From JB111 sp049856175 (lineage in GTDB: Bacteria; Actinomycetota; Actinomycetes; Actinomycetales; Actinomycetaceae), in the NCBI RefSeq assembly GCF_049856175.1, contig NZ_JBNDNA010000008.1:123546-187545 (forward strand): DNA of 64,000 bases, read 5' to 3'. The translations under genes were made by a program, and so were the position numbers. Numbering within the stretch: the stretch's first letter is position 1; each line of letters starts with the position of its first letter. Positions 36,656 through 45,658 of the stretch are shown here, piece after piece. The notes under the pieces are model-generated. The model saw only the letters and a program-made list of their open reading frames with translations. It was not told the origin of the DNA and ran no database searches.

Positions 36656-39525
36656 ACGACGTTGACCAGGGACGGCGGGCGCACGATGACGCGCCGCGGC
36701 TCGGCGCCGTCGAGGTGCTTGACCACGGCCGGTTCGGCCAGCGCCAGCTCACGCAGCTCGTCCTCGCCGATCGACGCCGACACCTCGAGCTTCGCCCGCA
36801 CCTTGCCCTTGACCTGCACGATCGCGGTCACCGTCTCCTCGACCAGCAGGTCGGGGTCCGCCTCGGGGAACGGCTCGTAGGCCAGCGACCCCGGGTGCCC
36901 GAGACGCTCCCACAGCTCCTCGGCGACGTGGGGGGCCATCGGCGCGAGCATGAGCACGAGCGGCTCGATCGCCGCGCGCGGCACCCGCTCCAGGGTCGTC
37001 AGATGGTTGTTGAGGACGATGAGCCGGGCGATGGCGGTGTTGACCCGCATGCCCTCCAGCTCGTCGGTGACCTCGGCGACGGTACGGGCCACGAGGCGGG
37101 CGGTCTCCTCGTCGGGCGCGTCGTCCGTGACGGTGACCTCCCCGGTGGTCTCGTCGATCGCGTTGCGCCACAGCCGCTGGAGGAAGCGCAGCGACCCGAC
37201 GACCGCGCGGGTGTCCCACGGGCGCGAGTCGGCCAGCGGCCCCATCGACATCTCGTACAGGCGGAAGGTGTCGGCGCCGTAGGACGCGTACATCTCGTCG
37301 GGCGTCACCGCGTTCTTCAGGGACTTGCCCATCTTCCCGTACTCCTGGGTGACCGGCCGGCCCTGCCAGGTGAAGCCGGCGGTCTCGTCGCCCTCGACCT
37401 CGTCGGCCGGGACGTGCTGACCCCGGGAGTCGACGTACGCGTACGCCTGGATGTAGCCCTGGTTGAACAGCTCGTGGAACGGTTCCGAGCTCGACAGGTG
37501 GCCCAGGTCGAACAGGACCTTGTGCCAGAACCGCGCGTACAGCAGGTGCAGGACCGCGTGCTCCACGCCACCGACGTACAGGTCGGTGCCACCGACCCCG
37601 CCCTGCGTGCGCGGGCCCAGCCAGTACTCCTCGATCTCGGGGTCGACGAACCTCTCGGAGTTCGTGGGGTCCAGGTAGCGCAGCTCGTACCAGCACGAGC
37701 CCGCCCACTGCGGCATCGTGTTGGTGTCCCGGCGGTAGGTCTGCTCGCCGCGCCCGTCACCCAGGTCCAGGCGGACGTTCACCCACTCAGGCACGCGCCC
37801 CAGCGGGGGCTCGGGCGTGGAGTCGACGTCGTCGGGGGCGAAGGTCCGCGGCGAGTAGTCCGCGACCTCGGGCAGGTCGACGGGCAGCATCTCGTCGGGC
37901 AGCGTGTGCGCGACGCCGTCCTCGTCGTAGACGACCGGGAACGGCTCGCCCCAGTAGCGCTGGCGGGAGAACAGCCAGTCGCGCAGCCGGTAGGTCACCG
38001 CCTGCTCGCCCAGGCCCTTGTCGGACAGCCAGGTGGTGATCGTCGCCTTCGCGTCCTCGACCGTCATGCCGTCGAGGCTGATCTCCTCGTTCGCCGACGC
38101 CGTGACCAGGCCGTCTCCCGCCCACGCGCCACCCTCGTGGTCGGCCGGCGGCTCGACGGTGTGGATCACCGGCAGCTCGTAGGCCGTCGCGAACTCGAAG
38201 TCCCGCTGGTCACCGCCCGGGACCGCCATGATCGCGCCCGTCCCGTAGCCCATGAGCACGTAGTCGGCCGTGAACACCGGCACCCGGACGCCGTTGACGG
38301 GGTTCGTCGCGTACAGGCCGGTGAAGACACCGGTCTTGGTCCGCGCGTCGTCCGTGCGCTCGTCGTCGGTCCGCGCGGCGGCCTGGGCCCGGTACTGCCC
38401 GACGGCGGAGGCCGGGTCGGGCGCATCTGACGTCCACACCGCGGGGACGTCGGCGGGCCAGGCGGCCGGCAGCTCGCCGTCGAGCATCGGGTGCTCGGGC
38501 GAGACAACCATGAACGTCGCGCCGAACAGCGTGTCCGGACGGGTCGTGAAGACCTCCAACTCGCCGCGGCCGGGAACGTCGAAGCGCACGTTGGCGCCCT
38601 CGGAGCGCCCGATCCAGTTGCGCTGCATCGTCTTGACCTTGTCCGGCCAGTCGATGTGGTCCAGGCCCTCGAGCAGGCGGTCGCCGTACGCGGTGATCCG
38701 CATCGTCCACTGCAGCAGGTTGCGAGTGAAGACCGGGAAGTTGCCGCGCTCGGAGCGGCCGTCGGCCGTGACCTCCTCGTTCGCCAGGACCGTGCCCAGG
38801 CCCGGGCACCAGTTGACGGGCTGCTCGGAGACGTAGGCCAGCCGGTACCCGGCGACGACCTCGGCCCGCTCGACGTCGGTGAGGTCCGCCCAGGCGCGCC
38901 CGCCCGGCACCTCGCGCTCGCCGGACTCCAGCTGCGCGACGAGGTCGGCGACCGGCCGGGCGGAACCGGTGCCGCCGTCGGGCCGGACGTGGGTCGGGTC
39001 GTACCAGGAGTTGAAGATCTGCGTGAAGATCCACTGCGTCCAGCGCACGTACTCCGGGTCGGTGGTGGAGATCGATCGGCGCTCGTCGTGCCCCAGGCCC
39101 AGGCGCCGCAGCTGGCGGCGCATCGTCGCGATGTTCTCCTCGGTGGTGACCCGGGGGTGCTGCCCGGTCTGCACGGCGAACTGCTCGGCGGGCAGGCCGA
39201 ACGCGTCGTAGCCGAGGGTGTGCAGGACGTTGTCGCCGCGCATGCGCCGGAACCGCCCCACGACGTCGGTCGCGATGTAGCCCAGCGGGTGCCCGACGTG
39301 CAGGCCCTTGCCCGAGGGGTAGGGGAACATGTCGAGGAGGTAGAAGCGCGGGCGGTCGGCGCGCGGACCGGCCAGCGGGCCGGTCGGGTTGTGCGCGTGG
39401 AACGTGCCCTCGGCCGCCCAGCGGTCCTGCCAGCGCTGCTCGATCTCGCCGGCCAGGGCCGCCGTGTAGCGGTGCGGCGGGGTCGAGTCGTCGGTGGGGT
39501 GCGCGGCGGTGGTCTCGGTCGTCAT
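36649..39525 (-). CDS. leuS: leucyl-tRNA synthetase
   Basis: LeuRS charges tRNA-Leu. The 958-residue class I synthetase has the HIGH-type motif PSGKGLHVGH, an editing (CP1) domain, the KMSKS-type motif KMGKSLKN, and the anticodon-binding and C-terminal domains. ATG 39525 (MTTETTAA) is preferred. A longer frame opening at 39587 would start inside the attenuator hairpin and adds an unlikely N terminus. Upstream lies a leucine leader peptide with a terminator, so expression is probably regulated by charged tRNA-Leu. Confidence 0.96.
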   Translation of the reverse strand: MTTETTAAHPTDDSTPPHRYTAALAGEIEQRWQDRWAAEGTFHAHNPTGPLAGPRADRPRFYLLDMFPYPSGKGLHVGHPLGYIATDVVGRFRRMRGDNVLHTLGYDAFGLPAEQFAVQTGQHPRVTTEENIATMRRQLRRLGLGHDERRSISTTDPEYVRWTQWIFTQIFNSWYDPTHVRPDGGTGSARPVADLVAQLESGEREVPGGRAWADLTDVERAEVVAGYRLAYVSEQPVNWCPGLGTVLANEEVTADGRSERGNFPVFTRNLLQWTMRITAYGDRLLEGLDHIDWPDKVKTMQRNWIGRSEGANVRFDVPGRGELEVFTTRPDTLFGATFMVVSPEHPMLDGELPAAWPADVPAVWTSDAPDPASAVGQYRAQAAARTDDERTDDARTKTGVFTGLYATNPVNGVRVPVFTADYVLMGYGTGAIMAVPGGDQRDFEFATAYELPVIHTVEPPADHEGGAWAGDGLVTASANEEISLDGMTVEDAKATITTWLSDKGLGEQAVTYRLRDWLFSRQRYWGEPFPVVYDEDGVAHTLPDEMLPVDLPEVADYSPRTFAPDDVDSTPEPPLGRVPEWVNVRLDLGDGRGEQTYRRDTNTMPQWAGSCWYELRYLDPTNSERFVDPEIEEYWLGPRTQGGVGGTDLYVGGVEHAVLHLLYARFWHKVLFDLGHLSSSEPFHELFNQGYIQAYAYVDSRGQHVPADEVEGDETAGFTWQGRPVTQEYGKMGKSLKNAVTPDEMYASYGADTFRLYEMSMGPLADSRPWDTRAVVGSLRFLQRLWRNAIDETTGEVTVTDDAPDEETARLVARTVAEVTDELEGMRVNTAIARLIVLNNHLTTLERVPRAAIEPLVLMLAPMAPHVAEELWERLGHPGSLAYEPFPEADPDLLVEETVTAIVQVKGKVRAKLEVSASIGEDELRELALAEPAVVKHLDGAEPRRVIVRPPSLVNVVP

Positions 39526-39567
39526 GGTCCTCAGCTCATCCGGTGTGGGGTGCTCGCCTCCGGGCAG

Positions 39568-39592
39568 AAAAAAACCTCCCGACATGGGAGGT
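39568..39592 (-). terminator. leuS attenuator (intrinsic terminator)
   Basis: On the minus strand ACCTCCC-ATGTC-GGGAGGT is followed directly by a run of T (39568-39574). It lies 43 nt after the leader peptide stop codon and 42 nt before the leuS ATG. It is the best U-tract terminator in the window, yet sits inside a leader, which is the mark of an attenuator. Confidence 0.88.
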
Positions 39593-39630
39593 CCGCCGCG
39601 CCGAGTCACCGGCCCGCGTGGGGCGGTGGA

Positions 39631-39658
39631 CTGCTCAGCGCGGCCCGGGAAGGAGCAG
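39631..39658 (-). promoter_or_regulatory. leuS leader pause hairpin
   Basis: CTGCTC (39658-39653), two of the leader Leu codons, can pair with GAGCAG (39636-39631) just after the leader stop. A ribosome stalled on the Leu codons would open this stem and free the downstream strand to pair with GGCGGAC (39597-39591), which overlaps the base of the terminator. Confidence 0.6.
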
Positions 39659-39670
39659 CACGAAAGCCAT
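39635..39670 (-). CDS. leuS leader peptide
   Basis: This short frame encodes MAFVLLLPGPR, 11 residues with three consecutive Leu codons (CTG CTC CTT), and ends 109 nt before the leuS start. A TAACCT box (39678-39683, overlapping the marR stop codon) ends 7 nt before its ATG, so it may be read from a leaderless transcript. Its position in front of an intrinsic terminator and a leucine tRNA synthetase gene strongly suggests ribosome-mediated attenuation. It is too short to be recognised by homology, so support rests on the architecture. Confidence 0.75.
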   Translation of the reverse strand: MAFVLLLPGPR

Positions 39671-39680
39671 GTCGGGCAGG

Positions 39681-40229
39681 TTACCACCGCCCTGATCGCC
39701 GAGAGCGCGGGTCGGCCGGGCGCGCCTCGGTCCGGACCTTGCGCAGGAGACGACGGAGCTCGCGCTGCTCGTCCTCGTCGAGGACGGACATCTCGGCGTG
39801 GATGGTCCGCACGTGCCGTCGCCCGACGGCGCGCTGCATCTCGAGCCCCTCCTCGGTGAGGACGAGGTTCGTCCCCCGGGCGTCGTTGACGGCGGGCGTG
39901 CGCCGGAGGTAGCCCTTGGCGGCCAGGCGGTCGGCCATCCGGCTCAGGCTCGGCTGGGCCATGAGGACCTGCTCGTTGAGGTCGCGCATGCGCAGGCTGC
40001 GGCCCGGCGCGGTGGCGAGGATGAACAGCACGTCGTACTCGGTCTTCGACAACGGCTGGAAGTCCCCGGACGCCTCGAAGGTGCGCATGAGGGTGACCTC
40101 GGCGCGCAGCAGCGCCTCCCAGGTGGAGCTGCTCAGGCGCATGCCCGTGTCCGGGGGCGCGTCGCCCCCGGCCGCGTCCCGCGTCGAGTCCACCCGTCGT
40201 ATCCCTTCGCCGTCCCCGTGGCGCACCAT
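39681..40229 (-). CDS. MarR-family transcriptional regulator
   Basis: This 182-residue winged-helix regulator of the MarR family has the core LSKTEYDVLFILATAPGRSLRMRDLNEQVLMAQPSLSRMADRLAAKGYLRR, a wing with DARGTNLVLTEEG, and flanking dimerisation helices. The target and ligand are unknown. It is divergent from the HIT gene and 155 bp upstream of leuS. An alternative start at 40142 would drop 29 low-complexity residues. Confidence 0.88.
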   Translation of the reverse strand: MVRHGDGEGIRRVDSTRDAAGGDAPPDTGMRLSSSTWEALLRAEVTLMRTFEASGDFQPLSKTEYDVLFILATAPGRSLRMRDLNEQVLMAQPSLSRMADRLAAKGYLRRTPAVNDARGTNLVLTEEGLEMQRAVGRRHVRTIHAEMSVLDEDEQRELRRLLRKVRTEARPADPRSRRSGRW

Positions 40230-40281
40230 AGTGCAGCGGTCCTGCGCGCCGTCGCCCGCAGCACGGGCACCGCCCAGGCCC

Positions 40282-40287
40282 TAGCCT
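40282..40287 (+). promoter_or_regulatory. -10 box TAGCCT, leaderless start at 40294
   Basis: TAGCCT ends 6 nt before the ATG at 40294. Confidence 0.5.
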
Positions 40288-40293
40288 GGCGGC

Positions 40294-40743
40294 ATGGCCA
40301 CCATCTTCTCCCGCATCATCGCCGGCGAGATCCCCGGGCGCTTCGTCTGGTCCGACGACCTGTGCGTCGCTTTCCTCTCGACCGGCCCCCACACCGAGGG
40401 GCACGCGCTCGTCGTCCCGCGCGCGGAGGTCGACAACGTGCTCGACGCCGACGAGGAGCTCGTCGCGCACCTCGCCGTCGTCGCTCGCCGCATCGGCGCG
40501 GCCCAGCGGGCCGCGACGGGTGCGCCGCGGGCGATGATCGTCGTCGCCGGGTTCGAGGTCCCGCACCTCCACGTGCACGTGTACCCGGCCTGGGACGAGA
40601 CGGTGCTCGACCCCGCCGTCGCGCGGTCCGACGTCCCGGACGAGGAGATGGACGCCGCGGCCGAGCGCCTGCGCGCCGCCATCCGGGAGACCGGGTTCCC
40701 CGCGAACGTCCCCGCGGAGCCGGGCACCTCCCCGACCGTCTGA
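40294..40743 (+). CDS. HIT-family hydrolase
   Basis: This 149-residue histidine-triad protein begins with the typical IFSRIIAGEIPGRFVWSDD and carries the catalytic triad HLHVHVYP near residues 92-99. HIT proteins hydrolyse nucleoside phosphoramidates or dinucleoside polyphosphates; the exact substrate is not known. It stands alone with a leaderless-type start. Confidence 0.92.
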   Translation: MATIFSRIIAGEIPGRFVWSDDLCVAFLSTGPHTEGHALVVPRAEVDNVLDADEELVAHLAVVARRIGAAQRAATGAPRAMIVVAGFEVPHLHVHVYPAWDETVLDPAVARSDVPDEEMDAAAERLRAAIRETGFPANVPAEPGTSPTV

Positions 40744-40882
40744 CCCGGGCGGCGCAGAAGCGGCAGCCGCCCCGACTGGAGAGGCGTCCGCCCCGAGGGC
40801 GACACTCGTCCCGCCGGAGGCCCGACGCAGGCGCGGCGGCAGCGGGCGCCCACCCGTTGCCGCCACCACCGGAGCCCTCCGC

Positions 40883-42235
40883 CTAGCCGATGGGCACGAG
40901 GGACGCCCCGAGCACCGCCACGAGGGACACGACCGACGCGATCGAGGTGACCGTCGTCATCGTCTTGAGGGTGCCCTTCGTCGACAGGCCGAGCAGCGCC
41001 TTGAACAGCCAGAAGAAGTTGCTGTTGACCTGCAGCGCGAACAGCGAGCCGGACGCGATCGCCAGGCCGATGATCACCGCGGGCACCTCCAGGGTGCCGA
41101 GCACCGGGGCCACGATGCCGGCCGCCGCGATGGCGGCGACGGACACCGACCCGATCGCCAGGTGCATGAGGGCGGCGACGACCCAGGCCAGCAGGATGCT
41201 CACGATCACCGTGACGCCCTGCCCGACGGAGAACAGCCCGCCCAGGATCTCGGCCAGGCCGGTGGCCTCGATGACGGCCCCGAGCGAGCCGCCGACGCCG
41301 GTGACGAGCAGGATCTCACCGCTCGTGCGCAGGCCGTCGCCGACGGCGTCGTTGGTCCGCTCGGTCCCCACGACCACGCGGCTCATGACGAACGCCCCGA
41401 GCAGGCCCACGAACAGGGCGACGGTCGCGTCACCGATGAAGCTGACGACGGCGTTCTCCACCCCGGCCAGCCCGGCGAAGGCACCGAAGGCGATCATCAG
41501 CAGCGGCACGACGATGGGCGACAGTGCCAGCCACAGCGGGGGGCGCCGTTCGCCGTCGGCCTGCTCCTCGGCGGCGGCCTCCTGCTGCTGCAGCGCCTCG
41601 GACTCCTCCTCGTCGGTCGCGGGCCGCCACCAGCCGGCGCCCAGCATGCGGTGGAAGAGCCAGATCGTCCCGATCGCGGTGGCGGGACCGATGATGATGC
41701 CGTAGATGAGGTAGGTCCCCATCTCGACGCCGAGCAGGGAGACCACCGAGACCGCTGCCAGCCCGGGGACGACGAAGACGTAGCCGCAGAAGATGCCGGT
41801 GCCCAGGGCCCCGGCCAGCCGCGCGAGTCCGTGCCTGCCGACGAGCCCGGCCGACGACCGGGCCACGGGTGCGGCGAGGACCACCTGGACGTCGACGTAG
41901 ATCGACGGGGCGATGGTGCTGAGCGCGACGCCGAGCGCGTACGGCAGGCGTCTGGCGGGCACGATCCGCACGAGCGCTTCGACCATGCTGCGGAAGGCGC
42001 CCATCCGGTTGAGCAGCGACCCCATGAGGACGCCGAAGCCGATGAGCAGCCCGATGTCGGCCATGATCTCGCCGAACCCGCCGGTGATCGCCCCCACCGT
42101 GCCGCCGAACCCTACCCCGGTGGCCAGCCCGAGGTAGAAGCTGCCGAGGACGAGGGCGATGACGGGATCGACCGTGAACCTGATGATCAGCAGGATGATC
42201 GCCACGATGGCGATCGCGGTGTGCACGGCTATCAT
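40883..42235 (-). CDS. GntP-family permease
   Basis: This 450-residue permease has about 12 hydrophobic segments and matches the GntP (gluconate:H+ symporter) family: an early LGSFYLGLATGVGFGGTVGAITGGFGEIMADIGLLIGFGVLMG and a late MHLAIGSVSVAAIAAAGI. A cytoplasmic Glu/Gln-rich loop lies near 205-230. AAGGAGGT gives an excellent ribosome binding site. It is divergent from a CitA/CitB-type two-component system, which probably controls it. Substrates of this family include gluconate, glycerate and other hydroxyacids. Confidence 0.9.
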   Translation of the reverse strand: MIAVHTAIAIVAIILLIIRFTVDPVIALVLGSFYLGLATGVGFGGTVGAITGGFGEIMADIGLLIGFGVLMGSLLNRMGAFRSMVEALVRIVPARRLPYALGVALSTIAPSIYVDVQVVLAAPVARSSAGLVGRHGLARLAGALGTGIFCGYVFVVPGLAAVSVVSLLGVEMGTYLIYGIIIGPATAIGTIWLFHRMLGAGWWRPATDEEESEALQQQEAAAEEQADGERRPPLWLALSPIVVPLLMIAFGAFAGLAGVENAVVSFIGDATVALFVGLLGAFVMSRVVVGTERTNDAVGDGLRTSGEILLVTGVGGSLGAVIEATGLAEILGGLFSVGQGVTVIVSILLAWVVAALMHLAIGSVSVAAIAAAGIVAPVLGTLEVPAVIIGLAIASGSLFALQVNSNFFWLFKALLGLSTKGTLKTMTTVTSIASVVSLVAVLGASLVPIG

Positions 42236-42312
42236 TCCGACCTCCTTGTTCGGTGCCGCATCGGTGCGACGCCGGCCAAGGCTGCCGACCAGGTCCAGGG
42301 GGGTGCACGCTT

Positions 42313-43935
42313 GTGTTCACTATGTCCACGAGGACGCGCAGCGTCGCCACCGAGGTGCTGGTGGTGCTCAGCGTCGTCGCGGCGGTGATGATGGGTCTGT
42401 CGCTGGCGTCCGCGTACGACTATGCGCGGCGCGGCGTCGAGTCGACCGCGGCCACGAAGGTCACCACGGTGGCCGAGACGATCGCCGCCACCGACGACGT
42501 GGTGGAGGGTCTGGCCTCCCCCGACCCGGCCGCCGCGCTCGAGGAGGTCGTGGCGCGCGAGCTCGAGCGCACGGCCACCGACTTCATCGTCGTCATGGAC
42601 CCCGACGGCACCCGGCACACCCACCCCACCGCGAACCTGGTGGGCGAGGAGTTCATCGGGAACATCGACGGGGCCAGGGCCGGCGGGATCGTCCTCGAGC
42701 AGTACACCGGCACGCTCGGACCCTCGACCCGCGCGGTGGTGCCGGTACTGCACGACGGCGAGGTGATCGGCCTGGTGGCGGTCGGCATCACCCGCGACCG
42801 CGTGGCGGACAACCTGCGCGACGTCCTGCCCCGGGTGCTGCTGACCGGCCTGGCCGCGGGTACGGTGGCCGCGGGAGCGGCCCTGGTCGTGGCCCGTCGG
42901 GTGCGCCGGGGGACGCTGGGGCTGGGCGCCGTCGAGCTGCGCCGCCTGCACGACCACCACGAGGCCGTGCTGCACGCGGTGCGCGAAGGACTGATCATCA
43001 CCGACCGCGACGGGCGGGTCCAGGTCGCCAACGACGAGGCCCGGCGGCTGCTCGGGCTCGACGAGCAGGCAGTCGGACGGCCGGTCGACGAGCTGGACAT
43101 CCCCTCGGACCTGGCGGGCATGCTGACCGGTGCCGACCGGCACGACGAGGCGCAGGTCCACGGGGGCCGGATCCTCCTGGTCTCCTCGGCCGAGGTCACC
43201 CGCGACGACGACCGGATCGCGACACTGACGACGCTGCGGGACCGCACCGAGCTGGAGGAGCTGACCGGCCAGCTGGGCACGGTGCAGAGCCTCGTCGACG
43301 CGCTGCAGGCACAGACCCACGAGGCGTCGAACCGGCTGCACACCGTCATCACGCTCATCGAGCTGGACCGCACCGACGAGGCCCTGCGCCTGGCCACCGA
43401 GGAGCTCCGGGCCACGCAGCACCAGCGCGACGCGATCAACGCCGCGATCGAGGAACCCGCGGTCGCCGCGCTGCTGCTCGGCAAGGTGGCCCAGGCCGCC
43501 GATCGGGGCGTCACCCTGGAGCTGGACCCGGACGCCCACCTGGCGGCGGGGCTGCTGCCACCCCGGCAGGCGGTCACCGTCCTGGGCAACCTCGTGGACA
43601 ACGCGATCGACGCGGCGGCCGCCCTCCCGCCCTCCGCCGAGCGCAGGGTGGCGGTCGACATCCAGACGTCGCCGCGCGAGGTGCTGCTCACGGTGGGCGA
43701 CACCGGGCCGGGGCTGACCGGCGAGGCCGCCGAGCACGCGTTCGACCGGGGCTGGAGCACGAAGGAGGGCCCGCACGCCGCCCGCGGTATCGGGCTGTCG
43801 CTCGTGCAGCAGACGGTCGGGTCGCTCGGCGCCCGCATGGTGGTGCACGACCCGCCGGGCGCCACCTTCGAGATCAGCGTCCCGGTGCCGGGTCGGGCGC
43901 CCGGGCAGGCGTCGAGGGGGGCCGACCGTGGATGA
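42313..43935 (+). CDS. CitA/DcuS-type sensor histidine kinase
   Basis: This 540-residue kinase has TM1 near residues 12-33, an extracytoplasmic PAS-like sensor domain (about 40-165), TM2 near 172-193, a cytoplasmic PAS domain with LIITDRDGRVQVANDEA, a short dimerisation helix with SNRLHTVITLIEL, and a HATPase domain with NLVDNAIDAAAAL. The layout is that of carboxylate sensors CitA, DcuS and MalK. GTG 42313 is chosen because AGGGGGG lies 9 nt upstream; ATG 42322 is the alternative. It overlaps the regulator gene by 8 bp. Confidence 0.9.
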   Translation: MFTMSTRTRSVATEVLVVLSVVAAVMMGLSLASAYDYARRGVESTAATKVTTVAETIAATDDVVEGLASPDPAAALEEVVARELERTATDFIVVMDPDGTRHTHPTANLVGEEFIGNIDGARAGGIVLEQYTGTLGPSTRAVVPVLHDGEVIGLVAVGITRDRVADNLRDVLPRVLLTGLAAGTVAAGAALVVARRVRRGTLGLGAVELRRLHDHHEAVLHAVREGLIITDRDGRVQVANDEARRLLGLDEQAVGRPVDELDIPSDLAGMLTGADRHDEAQVHGGRILLVSSAEVTRDDDRIATLTTLRDRTELEELTGQLGTVQSLVDALQAQTHEASNRLHTVITLIELDRTDEALRLATEELRATQHQRDAINAAIEEPAVAALLLGKVAQAADRGVTLELDPDAHLAAGLLPPRQAVTVLGNLVDNAIDAAAALPPSAERRVAVDIQTSPREVLLTVGDTGPGLTGEAAEHAFDRGWSTKEGPHAARGIGLSLVQQTVGSLGARMVVHDPPGATFEISVPVPGRAPGQASRGADRG

Positions 43936-44617
43936 CCTCCGCGTGCTGATCATCGACGACGAGGACGTCGCCGTCACCGGCCACAGCGAGTACGTACGAC
44001 GCGTCCCCGGCTTCGCCGTGGCGGGCACCGCCTCGACGACGCAGGAGGCGCTCCGCTTCCTGGCCGGGACGCGGGTGGACCTCGTGCTCCTCGACCTCAA
44101 CCTGCCGGACGGTCACGGCCTCGACATCGCGCGGGCGCTGCGGGCCGGCGGGCACCCGGCGGACGTCATGGCGATCACGGCGGCCCGGGAGATCGAGCTG
44201 GTGCGCGCCGCCGTCTCGCTCGGTGGGGTCGGGTACCTGCTCAAGCCCTTCACGTTCGCCGACCTGCGCGACCGGCTCGAGGCCTACCGCCGGTACCGGG
44301 AGGGGCTGGCGGCCGCGGACGCCGCCAGCCAGTCCGGCGTCGACTCGGTCTTCCGCGAGCTGCGCCGGCCGGTGCTGGCGACCGACAACGCCCCCAAGGG
44401 GCTCGTCGGCAGCGTGCTCGACCGGGTGATCGGTGTGCTGCGCGCGGGCGGACCGGAGGGGCTGTCCGCCTCGGAGGTCGGCGGTGAGGTCGACGTCTCC
44501 CGGGTCACCGCCCGTCGATACCTGCAGTATCTCGCCGACTCCGGCCGGGCCGACCGCGGGCAGCGCCTCGGCGGGAGCGGGCGGCCCGAGGTGACCTACA
44601 CGTGGAGCGGGCCCTGA
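43928..44617 (+). CDS. CitB/DcuR-type response regulator
   Basis: This 229-residue regulator has a receiver domain with phosphoacceptor Asp56 (VLLDLNLPDGHG), Lys106 (YLLKPF), a linker, and a C-terminal helix-turn-helix (GLSASEVGGEVDVSRVTARRYLQYL), as in CitB and DctR. It pairs with the upstream sensor. The neighbouring divergent GntP permease is the likely target. The stop codon lies inside the first unit of a 24-bp tandem repeat. Confidence 0.92.
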   Translation: MDDLRVLIIDDEDVAVTGHSEYVRRVPGFAVAGTASTTQEALRFLAGTRVDLVLLDLNLPDGHGLDIARALRAGGHPADVMAITAAREIELVRAAVSLGGVGYLLKPFTFADLRDRLEAYRRYREGLAAADAASQSGVDSVFRELRRPVLATDNAPKGLVGSVLDRVIGVLRAGGPEGLSASEVGGEVDVSRVTARRYLQYLADSGRADRGQRLGGSGRPEVTYTWSGP

Positions 44618-44763
44618 GCCGCCGGTCGGCTCGGGCCCTGAGCCGCCGGTCGGCTCGGGCCCTGAGCCGCCGGTCGGCTCGGGCCCTGAGCCGCTGGTCG
44701 CGGGCCGTCGCGCCGGCCCGCGACCGGCCCGCGACCGGCTCGCGACCGGCTCGCGGCCGGCCC
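44611..44763. repeat. 24-bp and 11-bp tandem repeats between convergent genes
   Basis: A 24-bp unit starting GCCCTGAGCCG occurs at 44611, 44635 and 44659 (perfect), with a partial fourth at 44683. Its first copy holds the regulator stop codon. An 11-bp unit GCGACCGGCYC follows in four copies (44720-44763), ending at the stop of the anti-sigma gene. Confidence 0.95.
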
Positions 44764-45644
44764 TACCCGCCCGCGAGGGTGACGATCGGGTCGCTCGTGG
44801 GGCCGTCCGACCCGCCGGCGGGCTCGACAGTCACACCGAGGACGTCCCCGCCTGCGAGCTGCGGGAGCTCGGCCCTGGCGCGACCGTCGTGCGCCGTGAG
44901 GACGCCCGCCGACTCCGCGCCCGCCGCATCGATCACCCACAGCTGGTAGTCGCGGTCCTCGCCGAGCTCCGGCAGTCCACCGGCGACGAACACCGCCTCG
45001 CCGTCGCCGAGCACCGCGGCCGCGGTCCCGCCACCGGCCACCTCGGCGACCACGAGCTCGCTGCCCGGGCGGGCGAGCAGGTCGTGGATCGCCGCGATCT
45101 CCTGCTGCGTCTCCTCCGCGCGCCGGTACTGCTGCACGGCCACGGTCCCGGTCACGGCGATCGCGAGGACCGCGGCGGCGGCCACCAGCACGCGGGGCCA
45201 GCGACGGCTGCGGCGGGCCGCGCCGACCTCGTCGACGGCTTCGGCCGGCTTCCCGACGCGGCCGAGTGAGTCAACCGTTCCGCCGACGCCGTCGGCAGCG
45301 GCGCCCCCGAGCCCGCCCGCGGCACCGGCGCCGTCGACGTCGGTGCCGGGACCCTCGTCGGGGCCCGCACGGCGTTCCTGCGGCGTCCGCGCGACCGCCC
45401 CGAGCACGCGGGCACGCATCCCCTCCGGCGGGGCGATCGCACCACCCTCGGCCAGCAGGGCCGCCGTCTCCCGCAGCGCGCGGGCCTCAGCGGCGAGCTC
45501 GGGGTCCTCCCGCACCGCACGCTCGACACGCGCACGCTCGGCGTCGTCGACCGCGTCGAGCGCCCAGGCGTGCAGCAGGGCGTCGACCTCGGCCCGCTCG
45601 TGAGCCGCGTCGTCCCGCCCGCGCCGCGACGGGTCGTCGTCCAT
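44763..45644 (-). CDS. anti-sigma factor, RskA-like
   Basis: This 293-residue membrane protein has an N-terminal anti-sigma zinc-finger-like helical domain (about 1-85, RAEVDALLHAWALDAVDDAERARVERAV), a linker, one transmembrane helix (about 148-168) and an extracytoplasmic RskA domain (YQLWVIDAAGAESAGVL). It should hold the upstream-encoded ECF sigma factor at the membrane until the outer domain is cleaved. I prefer ATG 45644, with GGAGG 8 nt upstream, over ATG 45659, which overlaps the sigma stop codon. Confidence 0.88.
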   Translation of the reverse strand: MDDDPSRRGRDDAAHERAEVDALLHAWALDAVDDAERARVERAVREDPELAAEARALRETAALLAEGGAIAPPEGMRARVLGAVARTPQERRAGPDEGPGTDVDGAGAAGGLGGAAADGVGGTVDSLGRVGKPAEAVDEVGAARRSRRWPRVLVAAAAVLAIAVTGTVAVQQYRRAEETQQEIAAIHDLLARPGSELVVAEVAGGGTAAAVLGDGEAVFVAGGLPELGEDRDYQLWVIDAAGAESAGVLTAHDGRARAELPQLAGGDVLGVTVEPAGGSDGPTSDPIVTLAGG

Positions 45645-45658
45645 CGGCCTCCCCTCCA

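Noticed and set aside
39526..39587. A longer leuS start at 39587 adding about 20 residues
   Set aside because: The added segment is the attenuator hairpin and T-run. The known LeuRS core does not need it, and the ATG at 39525 fits better.
39526..39680. T-box riboswitch upstream of leuS
   Set aside because: No T-box sequence or specifier-loop architecture is visible. A short Leu-rich frame plus terminator explains the leader better.
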